From: Apoderus coryli
Taxonomy: Eukaryota > Arthropoda > Insecta > Coleoptera > Attelabidae
Direction of reading: 5' to 3'
Assembly (NCBI GenBank): GCA_911728435.2
Contig: OU452200.1
Coordinates: 34,673,715 to 34,737,714 of the forward strand
Length of the DNA stretch: 64,000 bases
Below the pieces are notes generated by a model. The model made no database searches and had not been told where the DNA came from. It was given only the letters and a program-made list of their open reading frames with translations. Each line of letters opens with the position of its first letter. The first letter of the stretch is position 1. Below are positions 1 to 13,565 of this stretch, piece after piece. The position numbers and the translations under genes were made by a program.

Positions 1-897
1 TTATATAGAGAAATATAATTAATTACACAATAAAATAAAATCAAATACTTAAATATCATTCAATTTACTGATTATTTAAATGATGCGCCACTGATACACA
101 CTCCGTTTTGCTCAGAAGCAATTTCACATGGACAAAATATGAGAAACAAAAATTATGTGACAACAAAAAAAAACGAATCTGGTTTGCGCGAATTACTCTG
201 CATATTTAGGTACTAAATTATTTCGAATATCAACGTAATAACTCTGAAACAGCCTCGTAGATTCTCCAATTGTTTAGAAATACACCACTAACAATTTGTA
301 TCAGTCACATTTAAATATTTCACAAAGTTGATATGGCAGACGGACCAAGAAAGTTTCCATTTCCAATAATCGTATATATTGAGTTTTCTGTTTATTGGAG
401 ACAAAACTAGAAACAAGCGGAAGCCCTGGTCGTAACATCAAATGCGAAAGCGATCCCTAATAGATTAAGATCGATAAAAAAAAGTTCAAGAAAAAACTGT
501 TAACTTATTGCTTAAAGTTTTTTTTTTCACTATTTCAGAAAGCAACAACTTTTGAAACAAACAAATAGTAAGAATATACGTTACGAGTGTGCTGCATTAA
601 GTGAGTCAATAAATTCCTTTATTATTTTAAATGCTGTGCCGTTAGTAGAAAAATTAAGTTCAAACAAAATTAACTAATAAAGTTTTCGCAAAATGTTTGG
701 TAAAAGACAACTTAGGTGGTCAGGCGATTATTTGAATCTTGAAAAATTCCTGATTTTATGCTTATGTAAACAATTTCGTCTCTGTTTAAATTAGGGACGT
801 GTTTCATCATCAGACAAACTAAATCACAAACGTGCAAAATAATACACAATAATATCAGTCTCACCTAATTACATATTTATTATATTAAGAAATTCAC
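1..897. other. AT-rich, no gene seen
   Basis: No coding segment, RNA gene or clear repeat boundary is recognisable here on either strand. Open frames are short and in AT-rich sequence without familiar motifs. Confidence 0.5.
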
Positions 898-1095
898 TCA
901 AAATATTTTTTCTACGACTGTGTAAATGCCTTTGTTATATGTTCAATCATAATTTGAAAATGTAGTAGGACATTGAAATGCTGTTTTTCATTGCAGGGCA
1001 ACTAGTGGGAAAATGCACGGGTAAATTTCCTGGTAATGACAAAAGTAGTATCGGTTATGAACAATCACCATAACAACGCCGAGAATACAATCAAA
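898..1095 (-). repeat. Dispersed repeat, copy A
   Basis: This stretch is the reverse complement of 32,650-32,900 over most of its length, with substitutions and a missing hairpin arm. Shared landmarks are GCAACTAGTGGGAAA, the run ending CGGGTAAATTT, a block around TGGTAATGACAAAAGTAG and a block around TGAAAATGTAGTA. Two related copies in opposite orientation in one window show it is a dispersed repeat, probably a non-autonomous DNA transposon. No coding sequence is visible. Confidence 0.75.
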
Positions 1096-2366
1096 AAGAT
1101 TTAGTATAGAAAGGCATTGTACTATTCGATCACCTGCAACTGTTTATTTTAACACACTTCCTATAATAGTTAATGTGTTATTAGTTATATTTCAATCGTT
1201 ATATCTTATGATACAAGATACCTACTGCACTTTTTTTAGTTGTTTATGTTAACCCTCTCTAAACATGTTTCAAGTTTCAATTTGGAAGCCAAAAGTAGAA
1301 GTGATCTTTTGGCTAGATGATTATGTTCTTAGAGAATAGTCGAATATAGAAAAAAGCTGTTGTACTGAACGGATTAAATTCAACTATTTGCATTATCGGG
1401 TTTTATTCGAATTTACTGTTATTATCCTTACAATAGCGTTTATAAAGAAAAGTATTAATATGGAAACGTAATTTGTGTTGCCTTATTTTTAAATACAGTG
1501 CTGCACATCTCATTTTATATAAAAAGAAAAAAACTTTTCAGAAGCACCTAATAAAGCAGTCCAGCGCTTCTCTCGTCCTGTATACAAATTATCATACAAC
1601 AACGAATTTCTTCTCAATTCTCTCGAATTCAGATAACAAGAATGTATAGATAGAACGCACATAAAGACAAACAATGCGATTTTAAAGTCAAACATAACCA
1701 TTCCCAAACGTAATATACGCTTCCGGTGGACGACTTTTGATATTGTCTAAAAACCAATCTATAAATTATGTGAATTGTTATTGTAACTTCACTTCATAGT
1801 GGTAGTATTGATATACTATTACGTACGAAAACGATGTATTTTCCTTAAGATGCAGAATCATTATTTTATAATCTGTCTCATGTTTATTATTTTTGATAAA
1901 TACACGGAAAAAAATCTCCACTTATTCCAAGTGTAGCTTAGTTTACCTATTCCTCAAGTAAAGTTATTTTTGTATAAATATATACTTGGTTTCAAAACAA
2001 TGATCATAAAGAAGATAAAATATTATTGATAAAAGAATAATATTGGTCTTGGAATTTAAGAATATATCAGCACTTGAATTTTAATAATGCTAGTCATACT
2101 AGATTTTTTACCATTTATTTTAAAAACTAATATTCGATTTACTAAGATTAACCTATAGTCGAAAGCAATTTAGATCAAGTATAGTAATTATATATATTTG
2201 TTTAGTTTAAGTTAGTTTTGTATTTAGTATATTTTGGAATTAATTTAAATACAACACTTCATTATGTTAAATCGAAGATTTATCAAAATTTATTGAAGTA
2301 TAATGATAAACGTGAAATAAGAATACCTAGTGACACTTCTGAATTAAAAATATTATAGTTTTATTG
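1096..2366. other. No gene seen
   Basis: AT-rich sequence without recognisable protein motifs or paired repeats. A minus-strand open frame at 1,510-1,707 has no familiar motif and is treated as chance. Confidence 0.5.
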
Positions 2367-2368
2367 TA

Positions 2369-5162
2369 CAGGGTGAACTATCACTTAGTACAAAAATTTT
2401 AACCACATGCTCAGGAAAGCATGAAAAACCATAAAAAATTTGTTTCGGAATTTTTATTCGATATTTACAAAATGGGGCAAATCCACGTTTTTCCCTGGTA
2501 AATCGGCGCCTATGACAATTATTTTTCACGATGGCTTCCAACCTACAAACCGCTGTACGCGGCGTTGCCAATTGTTGAGAGGTGAAAATGAACATTTTTG
2601 AAATAATTATTATAATACCTGATAAATAAATTCATCTTTACTACTGCAGAATTGTACACTACTTCTTCGTTTTTGGAAACAACAAACTCCTCAAACGATA
2701 TTTTCGCATACTTATTGAATACACTAAAAACACAACAGATTTCCGAGAAGTAGATACACTAAATGCACACTTTTTTAATATTCGCTGATGCCGATTTATT
2801 TTAAATTTAACGAAATATTAAACTATGATAGCCAGTTGTAGCGGCGCTGTCTTATAATATTTGATCAATAACAATCAATCAGGAATACTCCAAATTGTAG
2901 ATAATTTCTTCGTTTTTACAAACTTCTAAAACGATATTTTTGCATTTTGAACACACAAACACTAACTAAACATATACTTACTTATCTGGGACTAAAATGA
3001 AAATGCCTGTTTAATTTTAATTTATTTAAATCCTTATTTCCAAACGGGACGAAAATGTAAACACAAAAATAATAAAATATCGGTTAATAGGTTAATAACC
3101 GGGACACCTGCATGAGCTACTGTGCAGAGTGCAGAAAACTTCGACGTGATCTGTCAACCAACAGCCTGACGTGTTGCCAAGTTTATAACACACATATTAA
3201 GCTTTTTATTTTGAGTAAAAAAATAACTTATTCAAACTCAATGTGTATTGTGTATCGAGCCATATTATGCTACTTTTAGTCTTTGACCTCTGCATGTGCT
3301 TTGCATGTGTATACCACGTTCGCAAGAAATTCCTCACAAATTTCTCAGACCAGATTGGCTGATGTGGCACCTCACCTACCACTCTCCCTCACTTGAATTT
3401 TTTTTTAAAAGGAAGGTGAAACTGTCAAAATTATCATTAGCTACACGAAATAATTTGATCTTAATTTCTCACGTAACTATGGTTGTTTTTACATTACATT
3501 AGACGTTAGAAATTGCGCATTGCATACTTTACACATTAGGTAGAATAAAATACACATATGATAAAATGGGTTGCCTACGTACACTACACAAAAATTTTGT
3601 CGGAAATATTATTATCATTATTATGAAATAACGTAAATATTAATGATGTGATGAATGGTAAATTAGATTTGGAACCCAAGAGCTAACTAAGAATATTTAG
3701 CGCCTATTCATCGCTTTTTTGGCCGAATCTGGCAAGCCTGCATTCACGAATAATTATTATGCAGATTTTGTCACTATCGATCGAGTTTGTTATGAAATTT
3801 GAACAATCGATATCGTACATTTTCAACCGATAAAATGGTAATATTTTTCGTATAAATACAACAATAACTAGAAACTACACTAATGTTAATAAATACCGAT
3901 GTTTGATCCGATACATTGGCACTATCGTTGGCAAAGCCCAGCGGTATATCCAATCAAATATATTGATATATCTGCTAATTTTTATATCGTTATAATGAAG
4001 CGTAAAGTGTCGATGTGACTATGGATATTTTTTATTCCGATATATCGATATTTTGATAATATCGACATGGCGATGTTTTCCTTTGTCATTTGTCATCGCG
4101 TTTTTGACGTCGAATTATTATATTACTTTATTGATCTGTGAATGTTTGAAAATTGAATTGAATTATTGAAAAACGCGGAATTAACAGACATGGTAATAAT
4201 ACTCGTATTATACCTACCTATGGGAAATGCAAAGAAAGAGCAAATCGGACGGCAGTGGAATACCGGAGACGTTTTCCAAATAGGAAATACATGCCTAATC
4301 TAGTCCTCGCACATTTGTAAATGTTGTAAGTACAACGTTTGTGAGATACTGGTACATTGCAAGCTCAAACGGGTAGACAAGGAGGACAGAATAATTTAGA
4401 ACATGTAGTGGCTGTACTTAATTTAATAGAGGAGGAACCCTCCATAAGTACTACGGAGATTGCAAAAAGATTGGGAATATCTCAGAACAAGGAGGATTCT
4501 GAAGGAGAACGGGTTTCAACCGTATCACATACAAAAGGTACAGGCACTAGAAGTAGTTCAGTGGTTAAGCGCATCAACAAGTGTGGTGAAGTTAATGGTG
4601 GTCTCTTTCAACATTTGCTGTTGTAGTGCTTTGAAGTGCTAGTGCTATTTGCATTTGAGTGTTTTTTGTTGCCCTTTGGGGTTTTCCTAACGGATGGGAT
4701 CCACCTTGTGATCGTCAGGCTGAGTACCTGACATTAAACAAGAAGAGTAGACGAGGTAAATCAAGCGGTCCCCAGAAAGTTCAATCATCAAATCATGGCG
4801 GCATGGCATGGCATGTTAGACCTATCCGAAAGGTAGGAGCTTACATAATATTTGATATTTCGCATGATTGAAGTCACATAATCATCTACATTTTCTAAAT
4901 AACTTTTTACTTTAAATCCTCGATAAATCGATACACTTGGCAACATGGCGCTGTATCATAACCTTTAAGCGAATGTCTAATTTAAACTTCAGTTGGGTAG
5001 GCGTTCATAGGCGTCGTAAAAAGGGAGTTTAACATGATTTACAAAAAAAAATATTTTCAGCCTTAATAAAAATGTTGGAAATTTTTTGAAAGGCGGTTCT
5101 GTTAAATCTTATTTTTCTCTACCTCTAGTTAAAATTTTTGTACTGAGTCATAGTTCACCCTA
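2369..5162 (+). mobile_element. Tc1/mariner-type transposon with TIRs
   Basis: The left end begins CAGGGTGAACTATCACTTAG just after TA at 2,367-2,368. The right end is its inverse, running from about 5,128 to 5,162, followed by TA at 5,163-5,164. The arms match over about 35 bp with a few substitutions. TA duplication and the CAGGGTG end fit the Tc1/mariner/IS630 superfamily. Inside is only a broken transposase N-terminus (4,357-4,557), so this copy is non-autonomous. The remaining ~2.3 kb is non-coding. Confidence 0.85.
4357..4557 (+). pseudogene. IS630/mariner transposase, N-terminal HTH relic
   Basis: The transposase of the surrounding element would bind its terminal repeats and cut at TA. 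Only the first helix-turn-helix region survives. Frame 1 reads a segment ending SISTTEIAKRLGISQNK, the typical paired-like HTH of this family. Reading must then jump frame at about 4,490 to continue RILKENGFQPYHIQKVQALE, which is the linker after the first HTH. The catalytic DDE domain is absent. The usual protein is roughly 330-360 residues, so about four fifths is missing. The sequence is broken by a frameshift and truncated, and cannot encode a working enzyme. Confidence 0.8.
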
Positions 5163-5164
5163 TA

Positions 5165-6600
5165 TAAGAATACTATACTTGTATTAAGTAAAATTGTTCA
5201 AGAATAGATCTATATTTTAATCCAGATTATCATTTGTTTCCGTGTAGACAATAAATAGTTTTTTTTTTATAAAAAACTTATATCCAATAAAAAATAGTAA
5301 GCAAGAAAATGATACACAAGCGATATATTTTCAACTTAATAATTAATGTCAATAACTGCTTCTCAACATTAATAAACAAGTAGGTAGCCAGTTTTTTGCT
5401 AACCAAAGCTGCACTGGCGTTAGTAAACAAAATAAACTTTAGCTACCAGACGTATCAGAAATTTGCGAATATTATTAATATTTTACTTTTTATAAAAACA
5501 AAACCTCTTCTTAGTATATCTCCCAATATTTTTTTCAAAATCAATAATAAACAAATTAAAATAAATAATAGAAGAAGAAGATAACTCCTGCGTCAAATTT
5601 ACCCGCGTTCACGTACAGTTGCTGTGGACAATTTCTGTGTAGAAAAATAAATTAAATTATGAAGGAATTGAACGAACACATGTGATACTATACATAGTGT
5701 CCCTCTCTGGCTATCCATTAAATTATTCTCTAATTATTGTAATTTCGGTACGAGTGTTTTCGAGTATGGTTTCTTCAAATTAAATAATAGCGGATGTGCA
5801 ACAATCCCGGTTATACCGAAAATTGGTAATAAGTAAATAAAAGTAAATAAATCTCCCGTATTATAGGTATTCCATGTATATACCTAAGTTCACTGATTTT
5901 CAACTTATTGAAATTGAAGTTTAAAAATGCTGTAGTGGGAGCTAAATATTGTAAAAAATGTCATTTTCTAAATTTTTGTAGAAATAAAATTTTAGTTTTA
6001 AGTTTTGGAACAGATTCCACTAGGGTCGCCAGGTCTTGTAAAAGAAAAGTGCCAAATTGGTCAATGAAGCGTCATTCTGACACAGACAGGAAAGAAACTT
6101 TACGACGGTCCGAGTTTTTTGTAGAATTGTGGAATGCTAAAAATTTTGGGTATTAAAATGTCAAACGATGTTTTAATTCTCGTATCCAGTATATCAGTGT
6201 TGCAAAACTATAACAACTAAGACATCAAATATAATAATAGTTTAATATTAGTACGCGAAACCAAAAATTGTATAAAATCTTTTTTTTTTGCTTTATCTTA
6301 TTATTATGTTTACATACTTTAACCTACATTCACCATTTCAAAATTTTGAAACTTGCAAATAATTCAAAATAGAGGTAAATTTAATTTTCTTCTTCTTATT
6401 TATAACCTTTCAATTTGCATGACGTCATGTATAGTTTGAGCAAAGATTAATGTACACAATTAATCTTTGGTTTAAGCATAATATAGATTATACATAAATT
6501 AGTTTTAGAATTTTATATCTAAAACTAAATGACATTCTTGAACATCCATTTATTTGCTGTATAATCGAAATTGGCTCATTTTCAAAAACAATTAAATGAA
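5165..6600. other. No gene seen
   Basis: AT-rich DNA between a transposon and a tandem array. An 82-codon plus-strand frame (5,908-6,156) has no family motif and is probably chance. Confidence 0.45.
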
Positions 6601-9600
6601 ATTGTCTATATCAACAGAAGTATAATAAACAATTTTTCTAATGTCTACTTTTTTACAAATCGATCATAGTACACGTTATATCACTTCCAAAAACAGTATC
6701 AAACATATGATACTGTCATTGTATTGTACATAAAAATATTTTAATTTGGTTAAGATTTTATCGGTTTGAAGTAAAACGTTAGGAGTATCACTAGAAAACT
6801 AATCATACATCTCATCCAATAGCTTATAAAACTAATTAGTATTCACTGAAATGCGTTTTAACTTCTAGATTATCAAACCCAGTCAAATCGTTGTGTAACA
6901 GAAATTATCACGTTGTTAAAAATAAATTAAGGAAATTGTCCACATCGATAGTAATATATTTTAAAATGTTTAAATGTTCTAACGTCTACTTTTTTGGAAA
7001 TCGATCGCCGAAAATTATCATGGGACACTTTATATCATTTACCAAACATTTGATGTCCTTTAACATTTCATAAAAATATAATTTAATTTCTATAAACTTC
7101 TATCAGTTTGAAGTAAACAAGTGTGTGTAAATTTCAAAAAAAACTTGTGGCTTAACTCAAATGACAACGTTATTAAAAATAAATTAGCGAATTGCTCTAT
7201 TTTGATAGAAGTATATTAAAAATTCTTGTTTTCCAACGTCCACATTCTTAAAAAAACGATCGTCACATTGTACACCTTATATCATTTACCAAAACAGCAT
7301 CAAACATTTGATACTGGCATTAAATTTCACATTAAAAAATAATTTAATTTCCTTAAACTTTTATCAGTTTGAAGTAAACCCCCTAAACTAAAAATACTAC
7401 GTTTCAAAGGATTCTTTGAAAGCAGCAGCGTTAAACATTTGATGTTGTCCTGTAACTTTTCGTTAAAAAATATTTTAAATTTTATCAGTTTGAAGTAAGA
7501 AAGTGTGCGTAAATTTAAAAAATACCAAATTCAATCAAATTGTACTCCAACGCAAAGTACCACGTTGTTAAAAATAAATTAGAGGAACTGTCCATATCAA
7601 TAGAAGATAAGTAATAAAAAAAAAATCTAAATTTTCTAACGTCTACCTACAATAAAAATATTGTAATTTCTTACATTTTTATCGGTTTCAAGTAAACCAC
7701 CTAAATCAAAAATACTATACGTTTCAAAGAATTATCATTACAAAATTAATCATAAATCGCATCTAATAGCTAATGAAATTAATTAGTATTCACTCAAATA
7801 TGTTTTAACTCTTCTAGAAAAAAACGCATTCAAATTGTGCTGTAACGGAAATTACCACGTTGTTAAAAATAAATTAGGGAAATTTTCCATCTCGAGAGAA
7901 CTAACTATATTAAAAAAATTTTAAATGTTCTAACGTATACTTTCTTGGAAATCGATCGCCGGAAATTATCATGGTACACTTTATATAATTTACCAAAACA
8001 GCCTCAAACATCAACGTTGATAAAAATAAATTAGCGAAATTCTCCATTTCGATTAAAGTAGAATATTAAAAAATTCATGTTTTCCAAAGTCCACATTCTT
8101 AAAAAAGGATCTCCGGAAATTGTCATGGTCACCTTATATCATTTACCAAAACAGCATCAAACATTTGATACTGGCATTAAATTTCACACTAAAAAATAAT
8201 TTAATTTCCTTAAGTTTTTATCAGTTTGTAGTAAATAAACCCCCTAAACTAAAAATACTACGTTTCAAAGGATTCTTTGGAAGCAGCAGCATCAAACATT
8301 TTATGTTGTCCTGTTACTTTTCGTTAAAAAATATTTTAAATTTTATCAGTTTGAAGTAAGAAAGTGTGCGTAAATTTAAAAAATACCAAATTCAATCAAA
8401 TTGTACTCCAACGCAAAGTACCACGTTGGTAAAAATAAATTAGGGGAACTGTCCATATCGATAGCAGATAAGTACTTAAAAAAAATCTAAATTTTCTAAC
8501 GTCTACTTACAATAAAAAATACTGTAATTGCTTTCATTTTGATCGGTTTCAAGTAAACCTCCTAAATCAAAAATACTATACGTTTCAAAGAATTATCATT
8601 ACAAAATTAATCATAAATCGCATCTAATAGCTAATGAAATTAATTAGTATTCACTCAAATATGTTTTAACTCTTCTAGAAAAAAAACGCATTCAAATTGT
8701 GGTGTAACGGAAATTACCACGTTGTTAAAAATAAATTAGGGAAATTTTCCATATCGATATTTCATAAAAATATAATTTAATGTCTGTAAACTTCTATCAG
8801 TTTCAGTAAACAAGTGTGCGTAAATTTAAAAAAAAAAACTTGTGGCTTAACTCAAATGACCACGTTATTAAAAATAAATTAGCGAATTCCTCTATTTTGA
8901 TAGAAGTATATTAAAAATTCTTGTTTTCCAACGTCCACATTCTTAAAAAAACAATCGCAGCATCAAACATTTGATGTTGTCCTGTAACTTTTCGTTAAAA
9001 AATATTTTAAATTTTATCAGTTTGAGGAAAGAAAGTGTGCGTAATTTTAAAAAATACCAAATTCAATCAAATTGTACTCCAACAAGTACCACGTTGTTAA
9101 AAATGAATTCGGGGAACTGTCCATATCGATAGAAGATAAGTAATTAAAAAAATCTAAATTTTCTAACGTCTACTTACAATAAAAAATATTGTAATTCTTT
9201 CATTTTAATCGGTTTCAAGTAAACCTCCTAAATCAAAAATACTATACGTTTCAAAGAACTATCATTACAAAATTAATCATAAATCGCATCTAATAGCTTA
9301 TGAAATTAATTAGTATTCAAATATGTTTTAACTCTTCTAGAACAAAAACTCAATCAAATTGTGGTGTAACGGAAATTACCCCGTTGTTAAAAATAAATTA
9401 GAGAAATTTTCCATCTCGAGAGAACTAACTATATTGAAAAATTTTTAAATGTTCTAACGTCTACTTTCTTGGAAATCGATCGCCGAAAATGATCATGATA
9501 CACTTTATATTATTTACCAAAACAGGTTCAAACATCAACGTTGATAAAAATAAATTAGCGAAATTCTCCATATCGATAAAAGTAGAATATTAAAAAATTC

Positions 9601-10560
9601 ATGTTTTCCAAAGTCAACATTCTTAAAAAAACGATCGCCGCAAATTGTCATTGTACACCTTATATCATTTACCTAAACAACATCAAACATTTGATACTGG
9701 CATTAAATTTCACATTAAAAAATAATTTAATTTCCTTAAGTTTTTATCAGTTTGAAGTAAACCCCCTAAACTAAAAATACTACGTTTCAAAGGATTCTTT
9801 GAAAGCAGCAGCATCAAACATTTTATGTTGTCCTGTAACTTTTCGTTAACAAATATTTAAAATTTTATTAGTTTGAAGTAAGAAAGTGTGCGTAAATTTA
9901 AAAAATACCAAATTCAATCAAATTGTACTCCAACGCAAAGTACCACGTTGGTAAAAATAAATTAGGGGAACTGTCCATATCGATAGCAGATAAGTAATTA
10001 AAAAAAATCTAAATTTTCTAACGTCTACTTACAATAAAAAATGTTGTAATTGCTTTCATTTTGATCGGTTTCAAGTAAACCTCCTAAATCAAAAATACTA
10101 TACGTTTCAAAGAAATATCATTACAAAATTAATTATAAACCGCATCTAATAGCTTATGAAATTAATTAGTTTTCACTCAAATATGTTTTAAAAATATTTA
10201 AAAAACTCAATCAAATTGTGGTGTAACGGAAATTACCACGTTGTTAAAAATAAATAAATAAGGGAAATTTTCCATCTCGAGAGAACTAACTATATTAAAA
10301 AAATTTTAAATGTTCTAACGTCTATTTTCTTGGAAATCGATCGGCGAAAATTATCATGGTACACTTTATATCATTTACCAAAACAGCTTCAAACATCAAC
10401 GTTGATAAAAATAAATTAGCGAAATTGTGCATATCGATAGAAAAAATTCATGTTTCCCAAAGTTTACATTCTTAAAAAACGATCGCTGCCAATTGTCATG
10501 GTAAACCTTGTATATATTTAAAAAACAGTACCAAACAGTTGATAGTATACTCTAATTTTA
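6600..10560 (+). repeat. Higher-order tandem repeat array (~860 bp period)
   Basis: A core motif CGTTGTTAAAAATAAATTAG, with variants, recurs about 14 times (near 6911, 7168, 7563, 7858, 8012, 8423, 8719, 8863, 9091, 9381, 9538, 9946, 10239, 10400). It alternates with other shared blocks: ATTTTATCAGTTTGAAGTAA, AAGTGTGCGTAAATTT and TCTAACGTCTACTT. Long blocks repeat at about 860-bp spacing: 7501 to 8362, 9032 to 9893, 7858 to 8719 and 9538 to 10400. An offset of ~665 bp separates the two pairs. This is a satellite-like array with higher-order structure; no coding frame is conserved among units. Confidence 0.9.
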
Positions 10561-10994
10561 CATTATCATCACCACACATTTGAGAGAATAAACGTTTCCA
10601 TTATCACTTGAAAAATAGTGCCAAATCTCACCCACTAACAAGTATTTAAATTAAAATAAATTGTTTTGGTATGAGAATAATAATCTACTTACCTATTAAT
10701 TTAGACTTTTACTACAAACAAATTTACTATTTTAGAATTTTTTTTCATTTACATATTAATGTAGTTGAAATTTATGATTTTAAAATATTTTGGAAAAAAA
10801 AATATTTGCAAAATATTTTACGACTGACAAAACAATTTTTTTTATAACAAAACCTTATTTACGTGTCGAAATTTTAGTTCCTGTGAAGTTAATAAAACCC
10901 GAATTATATTCTTTTGTTAGAAAAATAACTTGACAACTTTTCCCTCTATCAAAAGTGGCCACATTAAATTAGAGTCATTTTCTCTATATAGAGT

Positions 10995-11283
10995 CGACAA
11001 CCCGAAAAATGACAGACACGTGGTATTAAAAACCAAAACGAAACGGAGAAAATAATTCGCGGGACAATTTCGTCCGTCACGGATGCCGTTTGTATACTGA
11101 ACAGACTGGTTGATGTTGTAAGTTGGGAGTCGAAACCATCTATACTGACGGTAGACACTTATAATAGTAAGAGAGACCCTAAAAGGAAGTTGGTGGATAG
11201 AATGTGCGATGTGTACGAGCGGAATAAGTATGTAAAAAATGCACTCAAAGAAAAATCTGAGCTTACACCCCGGAAATAACGTT
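10995..11283 (+). other. Unrecognised coding-like relic
   Basis: An uninterrupted plus-strand frame of about 80 codons runs to a TAA near 11,280. It includes the segments SSVTDAVCILNRLVDVV, SILTVDTYNSKRDPKRKLV and MCDVYERNKYVKNALKEKSE. Composition is protein-like, charged and helical, unlike the AT-rich noise around it. There is no ATG at a sensible place and a stop lies just upstream. I do not recognise the family. It may be a fragment of a mobile-element ORF or of a decayed host exon. Just after it, 11,284-11,463 holds nothing I can identify. Confidence 0.3.
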
Positions 11284-11463
11284 TAAATTAACGATTTCAT
11301 TGAGCATTGTCTTAGAGGAAAAGTGCTGATGTGTGATAAAAGTAAGTAAGTGGTTTTAAACAAGAATATATTATGTTATTCAATAATTACACTGTACTGG
11401 TTATCTTGCAACAAAGATATTTAATGAGAGGTTTACTCTCGGGTTAAACTATGATAAAATATA

Positions 11464-11765
11464 CAGGGTGTTCCGTACTGAAACGGACATACGCTAACCA
11501 TAGATTGGGGACACCTAATTAGCTCTTAAAATGCCACGCTTTTAGTTTTAGCCTTTATAATGAAAAAGATACAGGGTGTTTTCGCATTTTTTTCATTTAT
11601 ATCTTACGTCATAACTAAAGAAGTACCTCCTAAGAATAATTTATTAAAATTTGCAGCTAAGATTTTTGTGGACATTCTTAGACCACCGCTGCACTAGCAA
11701 CTTTAAAAATCCAGGGCCGGACTTAACAAATGTACCATTTTCTTAGTTTTTCAAGCACCACTCTG
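11464..11765. mobile_element. Short MITE-like element
   Basis: It starts CAGGGTGTTCCG after TA (11,462-11,463) and ends CACCACTCTG before TA (11,766-11,767). Only the outermost 7 bp match as an inverted repeat with one mismatch, so the limits are tentative. An internal copy of TACAGGGTGTTTTCGC lies at about 11,570, suggesting two related ends side by side. No coding capacity. Confidence 0.45.
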
Positions 11766-11863
11766 TATATCAATATTTATTCATTTCAAGCGTAGAAAAT
11801 TCTTCTTATAAGCTAAACTAAACTAAAAGAATAAAGAGTAATTATGAACTTATAAAATATGTA

Positions 11864-13052
11864 CCGGGTGTCCCATTTTTGGTATTTTTGCGGAGTATCT
11901 CTGTTGTTTTTATAAATAGAAAGTTGCCGGTTTACAGTGTACTAAAGGGTGGGCAAATTTGAGGTTAGGAAGTAAATTGGCTAAAAAACACACTTTTTAT
12001 TTGACAAATTCAGTTTTTGTTGCCACCAATATAAAGTAGGAATATGGGAATTAATAATGGAAAATGATGTCGGGCAAATGTCCACCGCTAGCACGTCAGC
12101 AGACGTCGGCTCTTTTCACAAAATTTTCCACATTTTGCAACAAAGCTTCGTAAACCCGCGACCTGGAAATTTCTCATGCAATAACTGAATTGTTTGGCCG
12201 GCTGTGTGGCTTGTGGTGCCGTCTTGCTGAAACCAAAGGTCACTGATGTCAACATTAGGAAATTGTGACCACAAAAAATCGGTTATCATGGTTTGGTAGC
12301 GCAGAGATATCACGGTGACGGCGTTTCCTTGCTCATTTTCGAAAAAATACGGGCCGATGATGCCGCCTAACCACAAACCTCAACATACGGTCTCTTTCTT
12401 TGGATGTAATGGTTTTTCGAAGACTATTTGTGGATTTTGTGAGCCACATATGCGACAATTTTGTTTGTTCACATAATCACCTAATTGAAAATGATGATTT
12501 TGTTGGAAAATGCGTTTTTAGTTCCTCAGACAGCCAATTCACAAACGTTCGACGCGAACAATGGTCGGCCGGCTTTAATTCCTAAACGAGTTGAACTTTA
12601 TAAGCGTGCAGATGAAGATCTTTATGCAAAATGGTGTGCAAAGTGCCTCTGGTGACGCCCAATTGCAAACGTCGACGAGTTGATGTTCCAAGATCATTCT
12701 CAACACTTTGTTGTACAGCGGCTATGTTTGCATCACTACGGCCACAACAAGCGTATTGTTTTGGCCTATTGTCAGCAACAGTACCGTGCCTTCGAATGTA
12801 GCGATTAAATTACGAACAGCGGTCTCGGAAGGAGTCTGAGGAGGAAAAGCTGCTCGAAGCAACAAAGTAAAATTTTCACCATTTATATAGTAAATTTTCA
12901 CAATTAAAATTCTTGTTCAAGAGTGTAGCGTTCCATGGTTAAAATTTCCCAAATTTTTACTAAATAAAATATATATAAGGATGACGGCTCAATTTTTTAC
13001 ATTTCATTATTTGACAGCCAATTTTCTTCCTAACCTCAAATTTGCCCACTCA
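11864..13052 (-). mobile_element. IS630-type transposon, right end decayed
   Basis: The left end reads CGGGTGTCCCATTTTTGG after TA at 11,862-11,863. A second inverted block is clear: 11,949-11,990 (GGGCAAATTTGAGGTTAGGA) matches 13,010-13,050 in reverse. Beyond 13,050 the expected mirror of the outer left end has diverged, so the right boundary is approximate. A transposase relic fills the interior on the minus strand. Confidence 0.75.
12051..12890 (-). pseudogene. IS630/mariner-type transposase relic
   Basis: Reading the minus strand with frameshifts gives, in order: an HTH part with TSTRRRLQLGVTRGTLHTIL (around 12,650-12,700); a linker with LHLHAYKVQLV; a middle part with NCRICGSQNPQ near 12,440; IGPYFFENEQGNAVTV (about 12,330); and the catalytic strand DLWFQQDGTTSHTA (about 12,220). 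A terminal SGGHLPDIIFHY then ends in a stop at 12,051-12,053. That terminal GGHLPDIIFH block is characteristic of this family, so the true 3' end survives. The segment that should carry the third catalytic acidic residue (PLDFFLWG type), between about 12,090 and 12,120, is missing. At least three frameshifts and this deletion make it inactive. It sits inside matching inverted repeats and is their presumed former transposase. Confidence 0.85.
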
Positions 13053-13560
13053 TTACTTTCTCGTAAAACTAAAGATGAATGTTGATGGGTAAATTACAAC
13101 AGTTATCTTAACCTATTTTGCTTGGTTTATTTTGAATTTCTTTGGATCAGTGAATTACTATCAATAAAATAACTATTTTTTTTTAGTTTTGTCATATTTC
13201 ATAATAAGTACCCATCATATCGGCATCAATCTAAATGTATATTATTAGAAACAAAAAACAAAGGAAATTTTATAATAAAATTATACAGTACTTTCATTTG
13301 AAAGCTTGGCACGCATCTAAAGTAGACACCATTTCCAGCAAAAATACGTTGATTTTGTTTTTGAGAGGAAACTTCACAACTACAGTTGGTTCAATTTTAT
13401 GCTTTTCACCAACATAACTTTATAATTTTAAATGTCACCCCCTGTCTTGTGATATATCATTTACAGTAGCTTATAAAGTTCTATACATATACAAGAATAA
13501 ATAAAATTATTCGAAAAATCTAACCCAATCTAGTCTACTTAAACTGTTTAACATTATATG
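13053..13560. other. No gene seen
   Basis: AT-rich spacer; nothing recognisable apart from the possible decayed right end of the preceding transposon. Confidence 0.45.
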
Positions 13561-13565
13561 CACAA

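Noticed and set aside
6600..10560. Regularly spaced repeats that could suggest a CRISPR array
   Set aside because: Units are hundreds of bases long, variable and AT-rich in a eukaryotic repeat context, with no cas-like genes.
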